A stretch of DNA of 64,000 bases from Geotrypetes seraphini (Eukaryota; Chordata; Amphibia; Gymnophiona; Dermophiidae), in the NCBI RefSeq assembly GCF_902459505.1, contig NC_047101.1:13021168-13085167 (forward strand), read 5' to 3'. The notes under the pieces were generated by a model. That model made no database searches, was not told the origin of the DNA, and saw only the letters and a program-made list of their open reading frames with translations. Numbering within the stretch: position 1 is the stretch's first letter; every line of letters starts with the position of its first letter. Of this stretch, positions 1 through 11,060 are shown piece after piece. The position numbers and the translations under genes were made by a program.

Positions 1-395
1 TATTGTGATGTCATAATGCCTCATTCCTCCAGTGCCTAAGAGCCAATCACATCAGTGATGTCACAATGGCTTCATTATCCTTGGCTCACATAAGAATCAG
101 AGTATGAATGGCCACAACTACTGACCTGCAAGCTTTGCTCTGAAGAAGGACTGAGGTTGAAACAGACACTACAGAATGAGTCTCTGGTATCCAGAGCAGA
201 TATTGTGATGTCATAATGCCTCATTCCTCCAGTGCCTAAGAGCCAATCACATCAGTGATGTCACAATGGCTTCATTATCCTTGGCTCACATAAGAATCGG
301 AGCATGAATGGCCACAACCACTGACCCGCAAGTTTTGCTTTGAAGAATGCTGGTGTAGAAGGACTGAGGTTGAAATAGATACTAGAAAATGACAT
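1..395. repeat. Two tandem copies of a 200-bp dispersed repeat
   Basis: The unit starting TATTGTGATGTCATAATGCC at position 1 restarts at 201 with few differences; the second copy is slightly rearranged near its end. Related single copies lie inverted at about 6731-6825, 11497-11575 and 32815-32905. The unit has several near-CRE words (TGATGTCA). I cannot assign it to a transposon class. Confidence 0.8.
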
Positions 396-1390
396 GGGAT
401 TATTTCCCACGGTTATCCACGGGGACGGGAACGGCGATGAATTTTGTCACCATTTCATTCTCTACCCAGCATCCAGTCATAAAATTCCCCCTAAATGTTC
501 CTCTCACTTTTCCTGGGCTCTGTATCTCATTTGGCTCCTCTGGCCTCTGTCTTCTAAGATCCCCGATCACCATGTTTCATAAAAAGTCTTCCAAGGGCAT
601 TGATCACCATGCCCGTGTTTCATAAATGTGCATTGCACACTCAAAACTACTGTAGAACATAGTATCAAGAGATTTTTGTAATTCTCTAAAACACACCCCC
701 ATAGCCCTCCTGCCTATTAAGGATCGGCCATATTGGCAAGGGGGTTCCAAATGGTTCCACCGTGATTGGACGAGACTTTTTTTTTATTGCTATTATGTCA
801 CAAATTGCATCACATGAGCCAATCAGGTCCCATTCTTTGAAAGGTGCATTAAGAATAACGGCTTGGAAATCGATTTTTCATTAAAGGGGTGTCTGCAATG
901 CTGAAATGTCAGTTACAAGTCTTCTTATGATAAAGTATCTGTCCAACATAGTCACTGCCGTATTAGCTTTGCTGCGACTGATTTACTGGTGTTTCTCAAT
1001 ATACTAGCAGGTGAAGAGAAGCTTTTCTGATTAGATGCTTCGAGGAGGGAGGTGGGGATGTATTTTAATTATGCAAAAGAGCGTTTTGCTCTTCACCAGT
1101 TAATCTGAACCATAAATTGGGTAACATTGCCCAAACAATATTAGCTGAAATATTATTCAGAGCAGGTATAGCCATCCAGTAGAGAGTAAGTAAAATCAAT
1201 ATTGAGTTAACTGATGAGGTATGTAACAGAACAACCGAATGGACACTGCACCGCAGTACGAGCCCAGGGCATTACACATTTTTCTCGGGGAGTATGGCTT
1301 CCTAAAGGTCACAATCTCCAGTCTAGTTATTGCTTCTCCCTGTGATAAGCACACTCTCTTTCTCCTCCACAAATGATACCAACAACAGTG
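396..1390. other. Unclassified intergenic DNA
   Basis: The first ~200 bases (with CACGGGGACGGGAACGG) resemble the G-rich hAT family near 27073-27503. The rest shows no gene, clear repeat ends or RNA structure that I can support. Confidence 0.35.
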
Positions 1391-1489
1391 GAATAATTTG
1401 CCAATTTACTTACGCGGCAAACCATCATTAGACAAATTTAAGCGTGCCTTAAAAGGCTTTCTTTATAAAGATGCATTCAATATGTAGAT
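1391..1489 (+). mobile_element. LINE C-terminal coding fragment
   Basis: The frame reads WNNLPIYLRGKPSLDKFKRA and ends FLYKDAFNM before TAG. This is the WNxLP...FK tail found at the end of Jockey-superfamily LINE polymerases (L2/CR1 group). AT-rich sequence up to about 1790 is probably its 3' UTR. Confidence 0.6.
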
Positions 1490-1807
1490 AGAACATTCAA
1501 GTAAACACAATATCTTGACCCCAATGAATTAAATGAATAGGTCATCAAATTGAAACTGTAAGCGCTTTTTAAAACCTTTTTTTCCTTTAAAAAAGGCTGT
1601 TAATATATAGACGGTTCAATTAATCTAAACAATAGCCTCATATCCTGACTGAATTCATTACAAATGATTAAAGCATCTTCAATCAATTCATTCTATACTT
1701 TTTCTTAAATGATCCCATCCTTTGCGTTCAAACCTTAAATGTTTCTTTTTTTTTTTTTCATAGTTTGTACTAATTTGTAATAGAACAAAAATGATTTGTA
1801 TGTAATG

Positions 1808-2211
1808 TCTTATCTTATTTCAAACCCTAATACCACCAGATCCTCCCACAAATTAAAACTATCCTTCCCCTCGCTAAAAGGCATTTCCCACACAGGAAAG
1901 CTAGGGACCTCCCTCCACTTCAAAATCACTGAGCTCTGGAACAACCTTACCTCCCCTCTTCGGAACTTGAGCTCTCTCCAAATCTTCCGCAAGCATCTGA
2001 AAACCTGGCTTTTCTCAAAAATGTAAGTCTCCCTCCAAATTAGGAATCAAGGAAACTCTTATATCTTGGCATCCCAAGTCCTCTAAATTTTCTTCACACT
2101 TCGACCTCTAACCCTCTGTTGTAGTTCCTTCCTATTTCTCCTACTGTAAACCGCGTCGAGCTCTACGAACGTGGAGATGATGCGGTATACAAACCTAAGG
2201 ATTAGATTAGA
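1808..2211 (+). mobile_element. L2-like LINE 3' end
   Basis: Coding tail [20 protein letters not shown] to [10 protein letters not shown], then a 3' UTR with CTGTAAACCGCGTCGAGCTC and a GGATTAGATTAGAT end. The same family recurs at 2394-2513, 24862-25470 (minus), 28321-28700 (minus) and 40255-40976. Confidence 0.85.
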
Positions 2212-2393
2212 TAGCGGATGCTGCGGATGGGCAGACTGGATAGGCCATTTGTCCTTTATCTGCCATCATGTTTCTCTTTTTCTATAACCATAAAGCTCTA
2301 TGACATCACAATGCAGGTGGAAAGAGCCTTAGCCTATGGGAAGAGGAGATGCAAATGTTAAGAGCCTTAGCCAATAGGGAGAGGAGGAGATAG
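2212..2393 (+). mobile_element. CR1 tail plus dispersed repeat fragment
   Basis: GATGGGCAGACTGGATAGGCC and the following 'ctttatctgccatcatgtttct' are the terminal words of CR1 copies elsewhere in the window. The rest matches, in inverse, the flank of the CR1 copy near 23570-23620. Confidence 0.6.
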
Positions 2394-2513
2394 CACTTCT
2401 ACCTCTAACCCTCTGTTGTAGTTCCTTCCTATTTCTCCTACTGTAAACCGCGCCGAGCTCTACGAACGTGGAGATGATGCGGTATACAAACCTAAAGATT
2501 AGATTAGATTATT
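2394..2513 (+). mobile_element. L2-like LINE 3' UTR, second copy
   Basis: It repeats the last 115 bases of 1808-2211 with a few changes. The two ends are separated only by the CR1 tail, so this may be a local duplication or two independent insertions. Confidence 0.75.
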
Positions 2514-3111
2514 TTGTCCACCCTGCTCTCTTTTTATGTATTGGAAACATGTAATACGCATTGAAATATATGATATTGCATAAAAATCAAAATCTATTAA
2601 ACTTGAAACTTGAACTTGATACCTTTCTTTGACATGGAGTTACTTCAGGAAACAGTATTCGCATTTGTCTTTCACACTGGGTTGCGACACTCATCGGGTT
2701 TCGCAGTGATCAGAATGGATTAAACATGAGGTCTAGCAGGAGAATGGCGGGGCGCCACTGACTACCGATTCCTCCAGAGGGTTTCCCCAGTGATAAGTCC
2801 GGCTTTTGCTGGCGGAATCGGCGTGCCGGTGGCCCGTTAGTGCCGTTGGGATTGGCAAGGCAAAACATTCTCTAGGTTAATTTGCAGTGATCTCCAGAAT
2901 TCGTTTTTGCTAGTTTACATAGATCCCATCCACATGCAGCTTTTAAAAATGCTAGCAGGCTGCTCCATCGAGAAGTCACCCTCATATTACCACAGCTCAA
3001 GTAGTAATAATAATAGCTTTATTTATATCCCGTCAAACCTTTTCAGTTCAAGACAGTGTACAATAATGGAGATTACGGTGAGAATTGGTAGGTGTAGAGA
3101 TTACGGCATTA
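2514..3111. other. Unclassified, with a LINE tail
   Basis: 2530-2625 ends in ACTTGAAACTTGAACTTG, a LINE-type tail also seen inverted near 46005. 2640-2880 is GC-richer and without match to other repeats here. 3000-3110 resembles a LINE/SINE tail (TTTATATCCCG). Confidence 0.4.
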
Positions 3112-3262
3112 ATTTAATTTAATTCTTATATACCGCTAAACCGTGAGGTTCAAAGCGGTTTACAAAAAGATACATTAAAGATACAATAAAATAAAATAAA
3201 ATAAATAAAGATAGGTACTTGGAAGTTCCCTTACTGTCCCGAAGGCTCACAATCTAGCTAAG
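3112..3262 (-). mobile_element. LINE-tail-derived repeat
   Basis: CTTATATACCGCTAAACCGTG, then AAGCGGTTTACA and TACTGTCCCGAAGGCTCACA. The same block is at 18679-18835. It is the reverse complement of a tail of the 'aaaccgctttgaa' type. Confidence 0.6.
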
Positions 3263-3689
3263 TAACTGAGAAAACAATTTATGAATAGTAAAGATATAAA
3301 ATATAAAAGACAGAGGTAGAGATAGAGATAGATATGAATATTCCAACAAGTATTGAATAAATAAGTTAAATTAAAATTAAAAAATAATAAGTAAAATAAA
3401 TAAAAATAGAGATAAAAAATAAGAATAAAGAAAATATAAAATAAAATATGTTCCAAAAAGCATTAGGATCTGATGTTAGATGATCATAAAGATTACATGT
3501 CAAAGAAAAAAAAAAAAAGCTGGTATGCTCCTTGAGGTCTGAAGTATGAAATTCAGACCCCTCACCATAATTCAGCACTAAGGTTTCACAGGATGTTATA
3601 AAAAGCAGTCTTGACAGTTGACTCCGAGTCAAAGTAATGCCAAAATGCAGGCTAGTCAAATTGGATTAAAGGCTATGCAGACTTGTCAT
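3263..3689. other. AT-rich low-complexity stretch
   Basis: Mostly A/T with AAATAA-like words. No coding or structural signal supported. Confidence 0.4.
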
Positions 3690-4222
3690 TTAAATCAGAA
3701 GTACGGCAAAAACCACAAGCAGGCAAGTTGTAAGGATCTGGAGTGGGAAATCACAAGCAGAGGGGTGGTGCAGAAAGATAAGGAGTTCAGTTTTAGTCAT
3801 ATTCAGTTTGAGATGGCGGTGAGACATCCAAGTTGCAATGTCGGACAGGCAGGCTGAAATTCGGGCCTGAACTCCTGTAGAGATATCTGGCGTGGAGAGG
3901 TAGATCTGGGAATCGTTGGCATAGAGGTGATATTGAAAACCATGAGAGGAGATCAGCACACCAAGAGAGTGGGTATATATGGAAAAGAGGAGAGGGCCCA
4001 GGACAGAGCTTTGGGGTACGCCAATAGACAACGGGATGGTGGAGGAGGAGGATCCACCGTAACATACGCTAAAGGTATGATGAGAGAGATAGGAAGAAAA
4101 CCAGGAGAGAGCAGAACCCTGAAATCCTAGCGAGGACGTGTCGAGAAGGAGGTGGTGATCAACAGTGTCGAAGGCAGCAGACAGATCGAGAAGAAAGAGG
4201 ACAGAGTAGAGTCCATCGGATT
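3690..4222 (-). mobile_element. L2 LINE reverse transcriptase fragment
   Basis: Minus-strand frames read [17 protein letters not shown], then [20 protein letters not shown] and [18 protein letters not shown]. These are the palm motifs of L2 reverse transcriptase. The catalytic YADD is YAND here, and Ser replaces Gly in GVPQG, so the copy is dead. Confidence 0.85.
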
Positions 4223-5447
4223 ACAACTTGCTCTATCTAAAATTCTTGGCAGGTTACAAAAAGCATGCCCAAGCAAACGATAAACCATTGTCAGACATCA
4301 GTAAAAATTGCTGTTAATATCATCTTCCCAAAATGGAAAATTAAGATCTCATGCAGGCAGAGGGTGCCCCTAAATATCGGCTTTGACTGCCGCGGCATTA
4401 GCCGGTTGATGCCAAGGCTGTCCCTGAAGTTACCCGCGGGTGAAAATCAGTGCCACATGCCGCATACCTAACCAGGCAAGTTTGACCGCACAAAAGGCAG
4501 CCCTAATTTTACCTGTTAGCTATGTGGGTGCAGCATCGAGTCACACCTGCATCGTTCTGGGCACTGCCCATTGACATGGCCAAGCACTGAACAACTGGGT
4601 CTAATGTAGCCTTTGAAGAAGTGATGATCATCGACTGAATATTGACCCTTTGGTATTTAGCTCCCGCTTTTCCAGTTGTAATTCAAGGTGCTTTACGTTC
4701 AGGCACAGTAGGTATTTCTCTGTCCTCTGAGACCTTACAGTCTAATGCAGCAGTTGTGCAAGCTCGTGGCTAGAGCCATGCATCACTTACACATGTCAAA
4801 GATACCTTGAATTGGAAGTTTCAGACCATAAGAGCTTAAGGGAGGGAATTCATCATGGGTGCTGTCCCGCCTACGTGGGAACAGGAAGTTAATGCAGAAT
4901 GAAGGCTTCCATGGCAGCAGGTTCACCACGCCTGAAGATTAAATATTTGATGTAGGTGGAAGGTGGGGGAGAGGGAAGAGGCATTTGATTCTGGGCTGGG
5001 CCAGGGCTGGAGAGACAGAGCCCATGGGGAAGGAAAGAGAGAAGCACCGTGGGAGGGAGAGAGAAGCATTAACAGAGTACAGAGGATCGGAAGGGGGGAT
5101 TAGGGGGTGAAAGCTGGGGGGGGGGGGGGAGCTAGATGGGACCTTTTTTTCACTTCACAAATATGGTAACACTAGAAACAGTACCCCTTCCCCCCATCAG
5201 GACTGTAGATGGAAGATTCCTACTCAGCTTAGACGAGGAAACTGTAAATGATATGCATAACTTACTGAATAATATCAGTTGCATGCATCGTTTGGCACAC
5301 TTAGGTGTAACCGTTCACACTTGCCATTGATGCGTTCCACCTAAGTTTTGATACACCAGTGTGGATCTGAGCTAGTATTTTAAAAATGACTTAGCAGTGC
5401 CTAAGTTAATTGGATAAATGAGACTGCACAAATCACAACATAACACT
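4223..5447. other. Unclassified intergenic DNA
   Basis: 4670-4760 contains words of a LINE/SINE tail (AAGGTGCTTTACGTTCAGG, minus). 5118-5130 is a G homopolymer. The rest is unrecognised. Confidence 0.3.
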
Positions 5448-5749
5448 TCTCCCTCCATATTCGCTGTGATAGGGGATTAACAGAACCGCAAATAATTTTT
5501 TCATATGTTATTCGCTCTTTTCTATTAAAAACCATCATAAATAGGGTGAAATCGCGAACAACAGGGTGGGAGACCTGGCCTGTTCCTAAAGGAGAGGCAA
5601 AACACAGTGAAGAAAGTGCTGGGAATCAGCGATTTTCTCTGTAAACGCTTGGAATCAGCAATTTCTCTATGCAAGCTGATATAATTGGGGGGGGAGGAGC
5701 CAGCAAGCTAAAAACCGCAAATAATCGAAACCGCGAATATGGAGGGAGA
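5448..5749. mobile_element. Short DNA transposon with TIR TCTCCCTCCATATTCGC
   Basis: Left end TCTCCCTCCATATTCGC and right end GCGAATATGGAGGGAGA are inverted copies. The interior has repeated ACCGCAAATAAT words in both orientations. No transposase is present, so it is a non-autonomous element. Superfamily unknown, since target duplication is unclear. Confidence 0.65.
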
Positions 5750-5824
5750 CGTGTAATCCTATCTTTATCTGATGTAGCTTATGCTGTTAAGTGCTAAATA
5801 TCACATTTAACCACATAAAACAGT

Positions 5825-6371
5825 CAATGGTGTAGCCACGGATTGGTCCAGGTAGGCACAGGCCCATCCACTTTGGACTTAGGCCCACCCAGCAGCGGCA
5901 CAACAATGATTTGACTGGCAGGGATCCCTCAAACCCTGACAGCTGAAGACTCAGCATCTCTCCCTCTAGGAGATCAGGTGGGGATTCACTTAATTCAACT
6001 TCCTCGACTCCCCCCCCCCAGTACCTTTAAATCCTTTATTTCAGTGCCAGCAGTGAGCAGCAACATATTCCCCCTATTTGCACTGGCCCAGTCTTCCTTC
6101 TGATGTAAATTCCTGTTCGCAGGATCAGAAGTTGCATCAGAGGGAAGGCTCAAAGCCAACATAAGCAAGAGGAATAAGTCCCTGCTCACTAGCAGCAAAA
6201 CTTAAAAGGTTTAAAAGTACCAGGAGGTTGGGGAGTAGCATTAAGTCACCCTTCCCCCCCCCCCAATAACCTGGAGGAGAAGGAAAAATGCTGGGCAGGA
6301 GGGGAGAGCAAGGTTGCCCACCCTCTTTGAGCTCAGGCTTGGCCAAAATTGGGTATCTGGCTATGCCCCTG
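5825..6371. mobile_element. Non-autonomous DNA transposon (hAT-like ends)
   Basis: Ends CAATGGTGTAGCC and GGCTATGCCCCTG are imperfect inverted repeats of the 'agtggcgtagcc' class. The interior carries two facing purine/pyrimidine-rich halves. No coding frame is supported. Confidence 0.5.
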
Positions 6372-6395
6372 GACGTAGCTGGCCACACACACTTC

Positions 6396-6730
6396 CAGTG
6401 GCATAGCAAGGGTGAGAGGCGCACGGGGCGGACTGCCCCCCTGCCCCCACTACACACTCAGATATTCAATGCCAGTGTCCAGACATGAGCTTGCACTGAA
6501 TATTCAGAAAAAATGCTGGTGGTGGTGGCCCTACAATCGCTGACGACCACTGGCTGAATACACCGTGCAACAGAGGCATGAATAGTAGTGGGTGTTCTTT
6601 AGTGATTTGGGGTCGCTGAATTGAAAACTGACCTTAATTTTTCGGTATAATCCTCTGGGTGCTGAGGTTGTAGCTTTAACCACTGCACCACTCTAGAAAT
6701 CAAAATGTAGTAAAAGTGACCCAAATATAG
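6396..6730. other. Partial hAT-like end and unclassified DNA
   Basis: 6396 begins CAGTGGCATAGCAAGGG, the same terminus as 37760. The other end is not seen. 6655-6700 resembles the head of the tRNA-derived SINE (minus). Confidence 0.4.
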
Positions 6731-6830
6731 GACAATCAAGCCATTGTGACATCACTGATGAGGTTGGCTCTTAGGCATTGGTGGAATGAGGCATTATGAT
6801 GTCACAATACCAGCTCTGGTTACACTGTGC
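6731..6830. repeat. Dispersed repeat, inverted relative to window start
   Basis: GGACAATCAAGCCATTGTGA and the following bases match, inverted, the core of the 200-bp unit at 1-395, and nearly repeat 32815-32905. Confidence 0.7.
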
Positions 6831-7247
6831 AAAAGAGGTTTTGGGGCATGAATCGTCGTGGGTGTTCTATCATGATTTTGGGTCACTGAATTCAAAACCA
6901 ATCTTAATTTTTCAATATAATCCTCTGATTTTTAGCAAAAAGAACATTTATAATGCATAAATTAACATTTTCGCTATATTTTCTAATGCTTGGAGTAAAT
7001 GTTATAACAATCTCTGAATTATTAAAAGTTTGCCTCAAATTAGATTTCTTTTCCCCAATAATCTGGGTAGTGTTAGTGATGTGCACGGGGAAAGGTTTCA
7101 CCAGGGCATTGCTACGACGGAGAAACGATATCTGGGCCGATGGAATTCATCAATGCTGGACCTTAATTAGAGACGCTCCTAATCTCGTTTATAAACGCAC
7201 TTCAACAGCAAAACGATTCTAGAAAATATTATTTATAGGAACTCTTA
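6831..7247. other. Unclassified intergenic DNA
   Basis: AT-rich. A short block at 6860-6920 repeats 6600-6650 (words near GGGTCGCTGAATT). No gene supported. Confidence 0.3.
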
Positions 7248-7404
7248 GGGCTCCTTTTACAAAGGCGTGCTGGCGTTTTTAGCGCACGCACCGGATTATT
7301 GCGCGCTAGCCGAAAAATTACCACCTGCTTAAAAGGAGGCGGTAGCGGCTTGCGCGCGCTATTTCACACGATAAGGCCCTAACACACCTTTGTAAAAGGA
7401 GCCC
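7248..7404. mobile_element. PIF/Harbinger-like MITE with TTA target duplication
   Basis: Ends GGGCTCCTTTTACAAAGG and CCTTTGTAAAAGGAGCCC are perfect inverted repeats flanked by TTA on both sides. 3-bp TWA duplications fit PIF/Harbinger. Copies recur at 8241-8405, 44294-44433 (TAA), 45618-45871 and, less well, 51476-51599. Confidence 0.75.
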
Positions 7405-7440
7405 TTAAATCGGCGCAATGCGTTACATTATGACTTCTCA

Positions 7441-8109
7441 GGCTATAAATATTTGCTCAATGAGGACATGAAGGCTGCCAATCAAGTGGAGCAAGCTTCT
7501 TCCAAGGCAAGACAAATCATAGGTTGCATATGCAGGGGTTTCGTCAGCCGTAAGCCTGAAGTCATTATGCCTCTGTATAGATCCATGGTGAGACCGCACC
7601 TGGAATACTGTGTACAATTCTGGAGGCCACATTACCGTAAGGATGTGCTGAGGCTGGAATCAGTCCAGAGAATGGCCACCCAGATGGTCTCGGGACTGAA
7701 GGATCTCCCGTACGAAGAACGGTTATATAAATTACAGCTATACTCGCTCGAGGAGCGCAGAGAGAGGGGAGACATGATCGAGACGTTCAAGTATCTCACG
7801 GGCCGCATCGATGCAGAGGAGGATATCTTCTTTTTCAAGGGTCCCACGGCAACAAGAGGACATCCGTGGAAAATCAGAGGCGGGAAACTGCACGGTGACA
7901 CCAGGAAGTTCTTTTTCACCGAAAGGGTGGTGGATCGCTGGAATGGTCTTCCACTTCAGGTGATTGAGGCCAGCAGCGTGCCTGATTTTAAGGCCAAATG
8001 GGATCGACACGTGGGTTCTATTCGCAAAGTAAAGGCAGGGGAGGGTCACTAGGGTGGGCAGACTGGATGGGCCGTGGCCCTTATCTGCCGTCGATTTCTA
8101 TGTTTCTAA
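7441..8109 (+). mobile_element. CR1 LINE 3' end with long open frame
   Basis: An uninterrupted frame of about 199 codons covers the CR1 polymerase C-terminal region: MPLYRSMVRPHLEYCVQFW, VQRMATQMVSGLKDLPYEER, ERRERGDMIETFKYL and FFTERVVDRWNGLP. The tail ends GATTTCTATGTTTCTA. It is 5'-truncated. The intact frame suggests a relatively recent insertion. Confidence 0.9.
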
Positions 8110-8240
8110 AAACTATACGCGATAGGAGAAAACGGAGGCTATTTTCAGACACAGGAGGTCAAATTAGTAAACCTCATTTTTTTCTTGCCCCAGGAAAAAA
8201 AAAAAGTTAAAATTTGTTGCGCAGTGATATTTACCCCTGA

Positions 8241-8405
8241 GGGCTCCTTTTACTAAGCTGCGTTAGCGTTTTTAGCGCATGCATTTTAGTGCGCGCTAAA
8301 CCCGCGCTACGCGGCTAGAGCTAACGCCAGCTCAATGCTGGCAGTATGGTCTAGCGCGCTATTCCCCGCGTTAAAAGCCCTAACGCGGCTTAGTAAAAGG
8401 AGCCG
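8241..8405. mobile_element. PIF/Harbinger-like MITE
   Basis: GGGCTCCTTTTACTAAGC and GCTTAGTAAAAGGAGCC ends. Flanks are TGA and TAA, a decayed 3-bp duplication. The interior is palindromic with TTAGCG and GCGCGCTA words. Confidence 0.7.
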
Positions 8406-8408
8406 TAA

Positions 8409-8964
8409 GTTTCTATTGCACCTGTGTCTGGAATTTAGGCAAATATTGCCCTCTGACTTGATAAACTGACGCTGGGAAATTGCCCATTGATTTTGCTTCT
8501 CTCGATTCTTTGCTTTTTTTTTTTTTTAAACTTCATCAGGATTGATATATCAGTTAGCTGGAATAATATGTTCAACTGCTCAGTAAAAGGCTCATGATTT
8601 TAGCTGAAGCATCGACTTCCTTCATTACCATTGGTTCTTTTAAGAGTCTTGCTTCATTTCTTCACCAGGACTTGAAATTCTGAAACAAAACAGTGAACGA
8701 TAAAACAACCCGGAAAATTACTATCCGGGCATGATTTATTTCTCCGATTACATCTTGTAAAAGCAATTTCTCAGGTTTACTGTTATGTTCGATGATTCAT
8801 TTTGTTGCTCAGATGGAAGCTTTCTTTCTGATCTTTGCATTCAAAAAATTCCCGTATAGATTAAATAATAGAATGGGCTTTGCTATGCCTCGAAGCCACT
8901 TCAGGGCTGTGTGCTCACTGCTCAAATAGACAGCAATGGTAAAAAAGGGATGTATCTAGTCACG
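8409..8964. other. Unclassified, contains one copy of a direct duplication
   Basis: 8491-8591 is nearly repeated at 10351-10468 in the same orientation, including a long T run and ATTGATATATCAGTTAGCTG. Otherwise unrecognised. Confidence 0.5.
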
Positions 8965-9045
8965 CAGCTGCACAAGCGGATCATTTTTTCACTCCGTCAA
9001 AAATTACAAAGACTAGGGGACACTCGATGAAGTTACAGGGAAATA

Positions 9046-9840
9046 CAGTAAAACCTTGGATTGCAAGGAACTTGGTTTGCAAGACAAGCAAAACATTTGA
9101 TTAAATTTTAACTTGATATACAAGCAATGTCTTACAATATAAGTACATACAGTATACACGTGTCCCATCATCACAACTGAGCCGATGGTTCTTCTCTCCC
9201 TGATGCTGCGGGAGTGTAGTGACTGTTCTAAACGAGCGAGGTCTTGCAATACGAGTACATACAGTATACACGTGTCACATCATCACAACTGAGCCGATGG
9301 TTCTTCTCTCCCTGACGCTGCGGGAGTGTAGTGACTGTTCTAAACGAGCGAGGTCTTGCAATACGAGTACATACAGTATACACGTGTCACATCATCACAA
9401 CTGAGCCGATGTTTCTTCTCTCTCTGACGCTGCGGGAGTGTAGTGACTGTTCTAAACGAGCGAGGTCTTGCAGTACGAGTACATACAGTATACACGTGTC
9501 ACATCATCACAACTGAGCCGATGGTTCTTCTCTCTCTGACGCTGCGGGAGTGTAGTGACTGTTCTAAACGAGCGAGGTCTTGCAATACGAGTATATACAG
9601 TATACACGCGTCCTGTCATCACAACTGAGCCGATGGTTCTTCTCTCTCTGACGCTGCGGGAGTGTAGTGACTGTTCTATATGAACGAGGTCTTACAATAC
9701 AAGTACATATTTGTATTAAAGTTTTTGGGTTGTGGAATTTCCATTATTTCCTATTGGGAAATTTGCATTGCTATACAAGTGCTTTGGATTACAAGCATGC
9801 TTCCGGAACGAATTGTGCTCATAAACCAAGGTTTTTACTG
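9046..9840. mobile_element. Mariner-like non-autonomous element with TA duplication
   Basis: Left end CAGTAAAACCTTGGATTGCA and right end ACCAAGGTTTTTACTG are inverted repeats with TA at each side (9044-9045 and 9841-9842). A related end is at about 38762. There is no transposase; most of the interior is a tandem array. Confidence 0.8.
9128..9710 (+). repeat. Tandem array, 112-bp unit, about five copies
   Basis: The unit, with TACATACAGTATACACGTGT, CAACTGAGCCGATGGTTCTT and CTGCGGGAGTGTAGTGACTG, repeats at exactly 112-base spacing (for example at 9219, 9331, 9443, 9555 and 9667). Units differ by only a few bases. Each contains the palindrome-like GTATAC and CACGTG-type words. It lies wholly inside the mariner-like element. 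Confidence 0.95.
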
Positions 9841-10221
9841 TACTTTTAAAACCAACAGGGGGAAATATTTTTTCACTCAGAGAATAGTTAAGCTCTGGAA
9901 CGCGTTGCCAGAGGTTGTGATAAGAGCAGATAGTATAGCTGGTTTTAAGAAAGGTTTGGACAATTTCCTGGAGGAAAAGTCCATAGTCTGTTATTGAGAC
10001 AGACATGGGGGAAGCCACTGCTTGCCCTAGATCGGTAGCATGGCATGTTGCTACTCTTTGGGGGCTAGAATCTTGTTACTCTTTGGGATTCTGAATGGAA
10101 TGTTGCTACTCCTTGGGTTTTGGCCAGGTACTAATGACCTGGATTAGCCACCGTGAGAACAGGCTACTGGGCATGATGGACCATTGATCTGACCCAGTAA
10201 GTATATTCTTATGTTCTTATC

Positions 10222-10685
10222 TCAAAAAAAGGCTTCCAAAGAGGAAGCCCCTGACACTATGGGGCTCATTTTCAAAAAAGAAAAACGACCATAAGGTGGC
10301 ATAACGGTGCAGATGGACATTTTTCTAGCTAAAGCCTTCCAATTTGCTTCATATTTTGCTTCTCTTGATTCTTTGCTTTTTTTTTTTTTTTTTTTTTTTT
10401 TTTAGCTTCATCAGGATTGATATATCAGTTAGCTGGAATGATATGTTCAACTGCTCAGTAAAAGGCAACAAATAAATTCCTTCAAACCCCCATCTCCCAC
10501 CCCTCTATTCCCACCAGCCCCCTACATCCTTGGAAACCCCCCTCCCCTCCCCAGGTGGCAAGCTAAGAAGCAAGGATCCCTAGAGTACTTTAGGTATAAT
10601 GAGGAAATAAATGTTTGTACAACTAGAGAAACTATTGTTTTTTTGCTCTGAGCTTGAAAAAGTTATTTGCACATCTGTCTATAGT
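10222..10685. other. Unclassified, second copy of a direct duplication
   Basis: 10351-10468 repeats 8491-8591 with a longer T run. 10480-10560 is C-rich. No gene supported. Confidence 0.45.
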
Positions 10686-11051
10686 AGGGATGTCAAATTC
10701 AATCACATAAGGAGCCGGAATCTAAAACAAAGGCTAAGTTGCGGGCCAAATTTTTTTTATTAAGCTACTTATTCTTAGTACAAGTATATAGATCCTTCCT
10801 CATCCTGAGACACCATATCACACGCCATCCTCGTGCATTAATCATGTTCTGAGAATAACAAGCACGGTCAGGCACTTGTGTGGAGTGCCCCAGCTTTTAC
10901 ACTGGGACTGGGTCCTTCTGCCTGCAACTGGGTACTGAGGCAGTGTGGTGAGGTGCTTGGGACTGGAGCTACACAATCAGGCACTTGGATACGGCACAGT
11001 CACCACGGGCCACATAATACGGCCAGGCGGGCCTCGTGTTTGACATGTGTG
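10686..11051. mobile_element. hAT non-autonomous element
   Basis: Begins TAGGGATGTCAAATTCAATC and ends near GTGTTTGACATGTGTGG, the CAGGGGTGTCAAACTC-type hAT termini in decayed form. The word GCGGGCCAAATTTTT is typical of these elements. Confidence 0.6.
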
Positions 11052-11060
11052 GTCCACAGC

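Larger units (their letters stand above)
8965..10221 (+). mobile_element. CR1 LINE 3' end split by a mariner-like element
   Basis: The left part 8965-9045 has the CR1 words ACAAAGACTAGGGGACACTC. The right part 9841-10221 continues with GGGGGAAATATTTTTTCACTC and reads WNALPEVVIRADSIAGFKKG, then ends in CR1-type TTCTTATGTTCTTAT. The coding tail is the RVVxxWNxLP block of CR1. Confidence 0.85.

Noticed and set aside
7453-8049. 199-codon frame as a host gene
   Set aside because: All motifs are those of the CR1 polymerase C-terminus and the frame ends in a CR1 tail.
9219-9849. Series of 61-codon open frames at 112-base spacing
   Set aside because: Products of a tandem repeat whose unit length is not a multiple of three; not genes.
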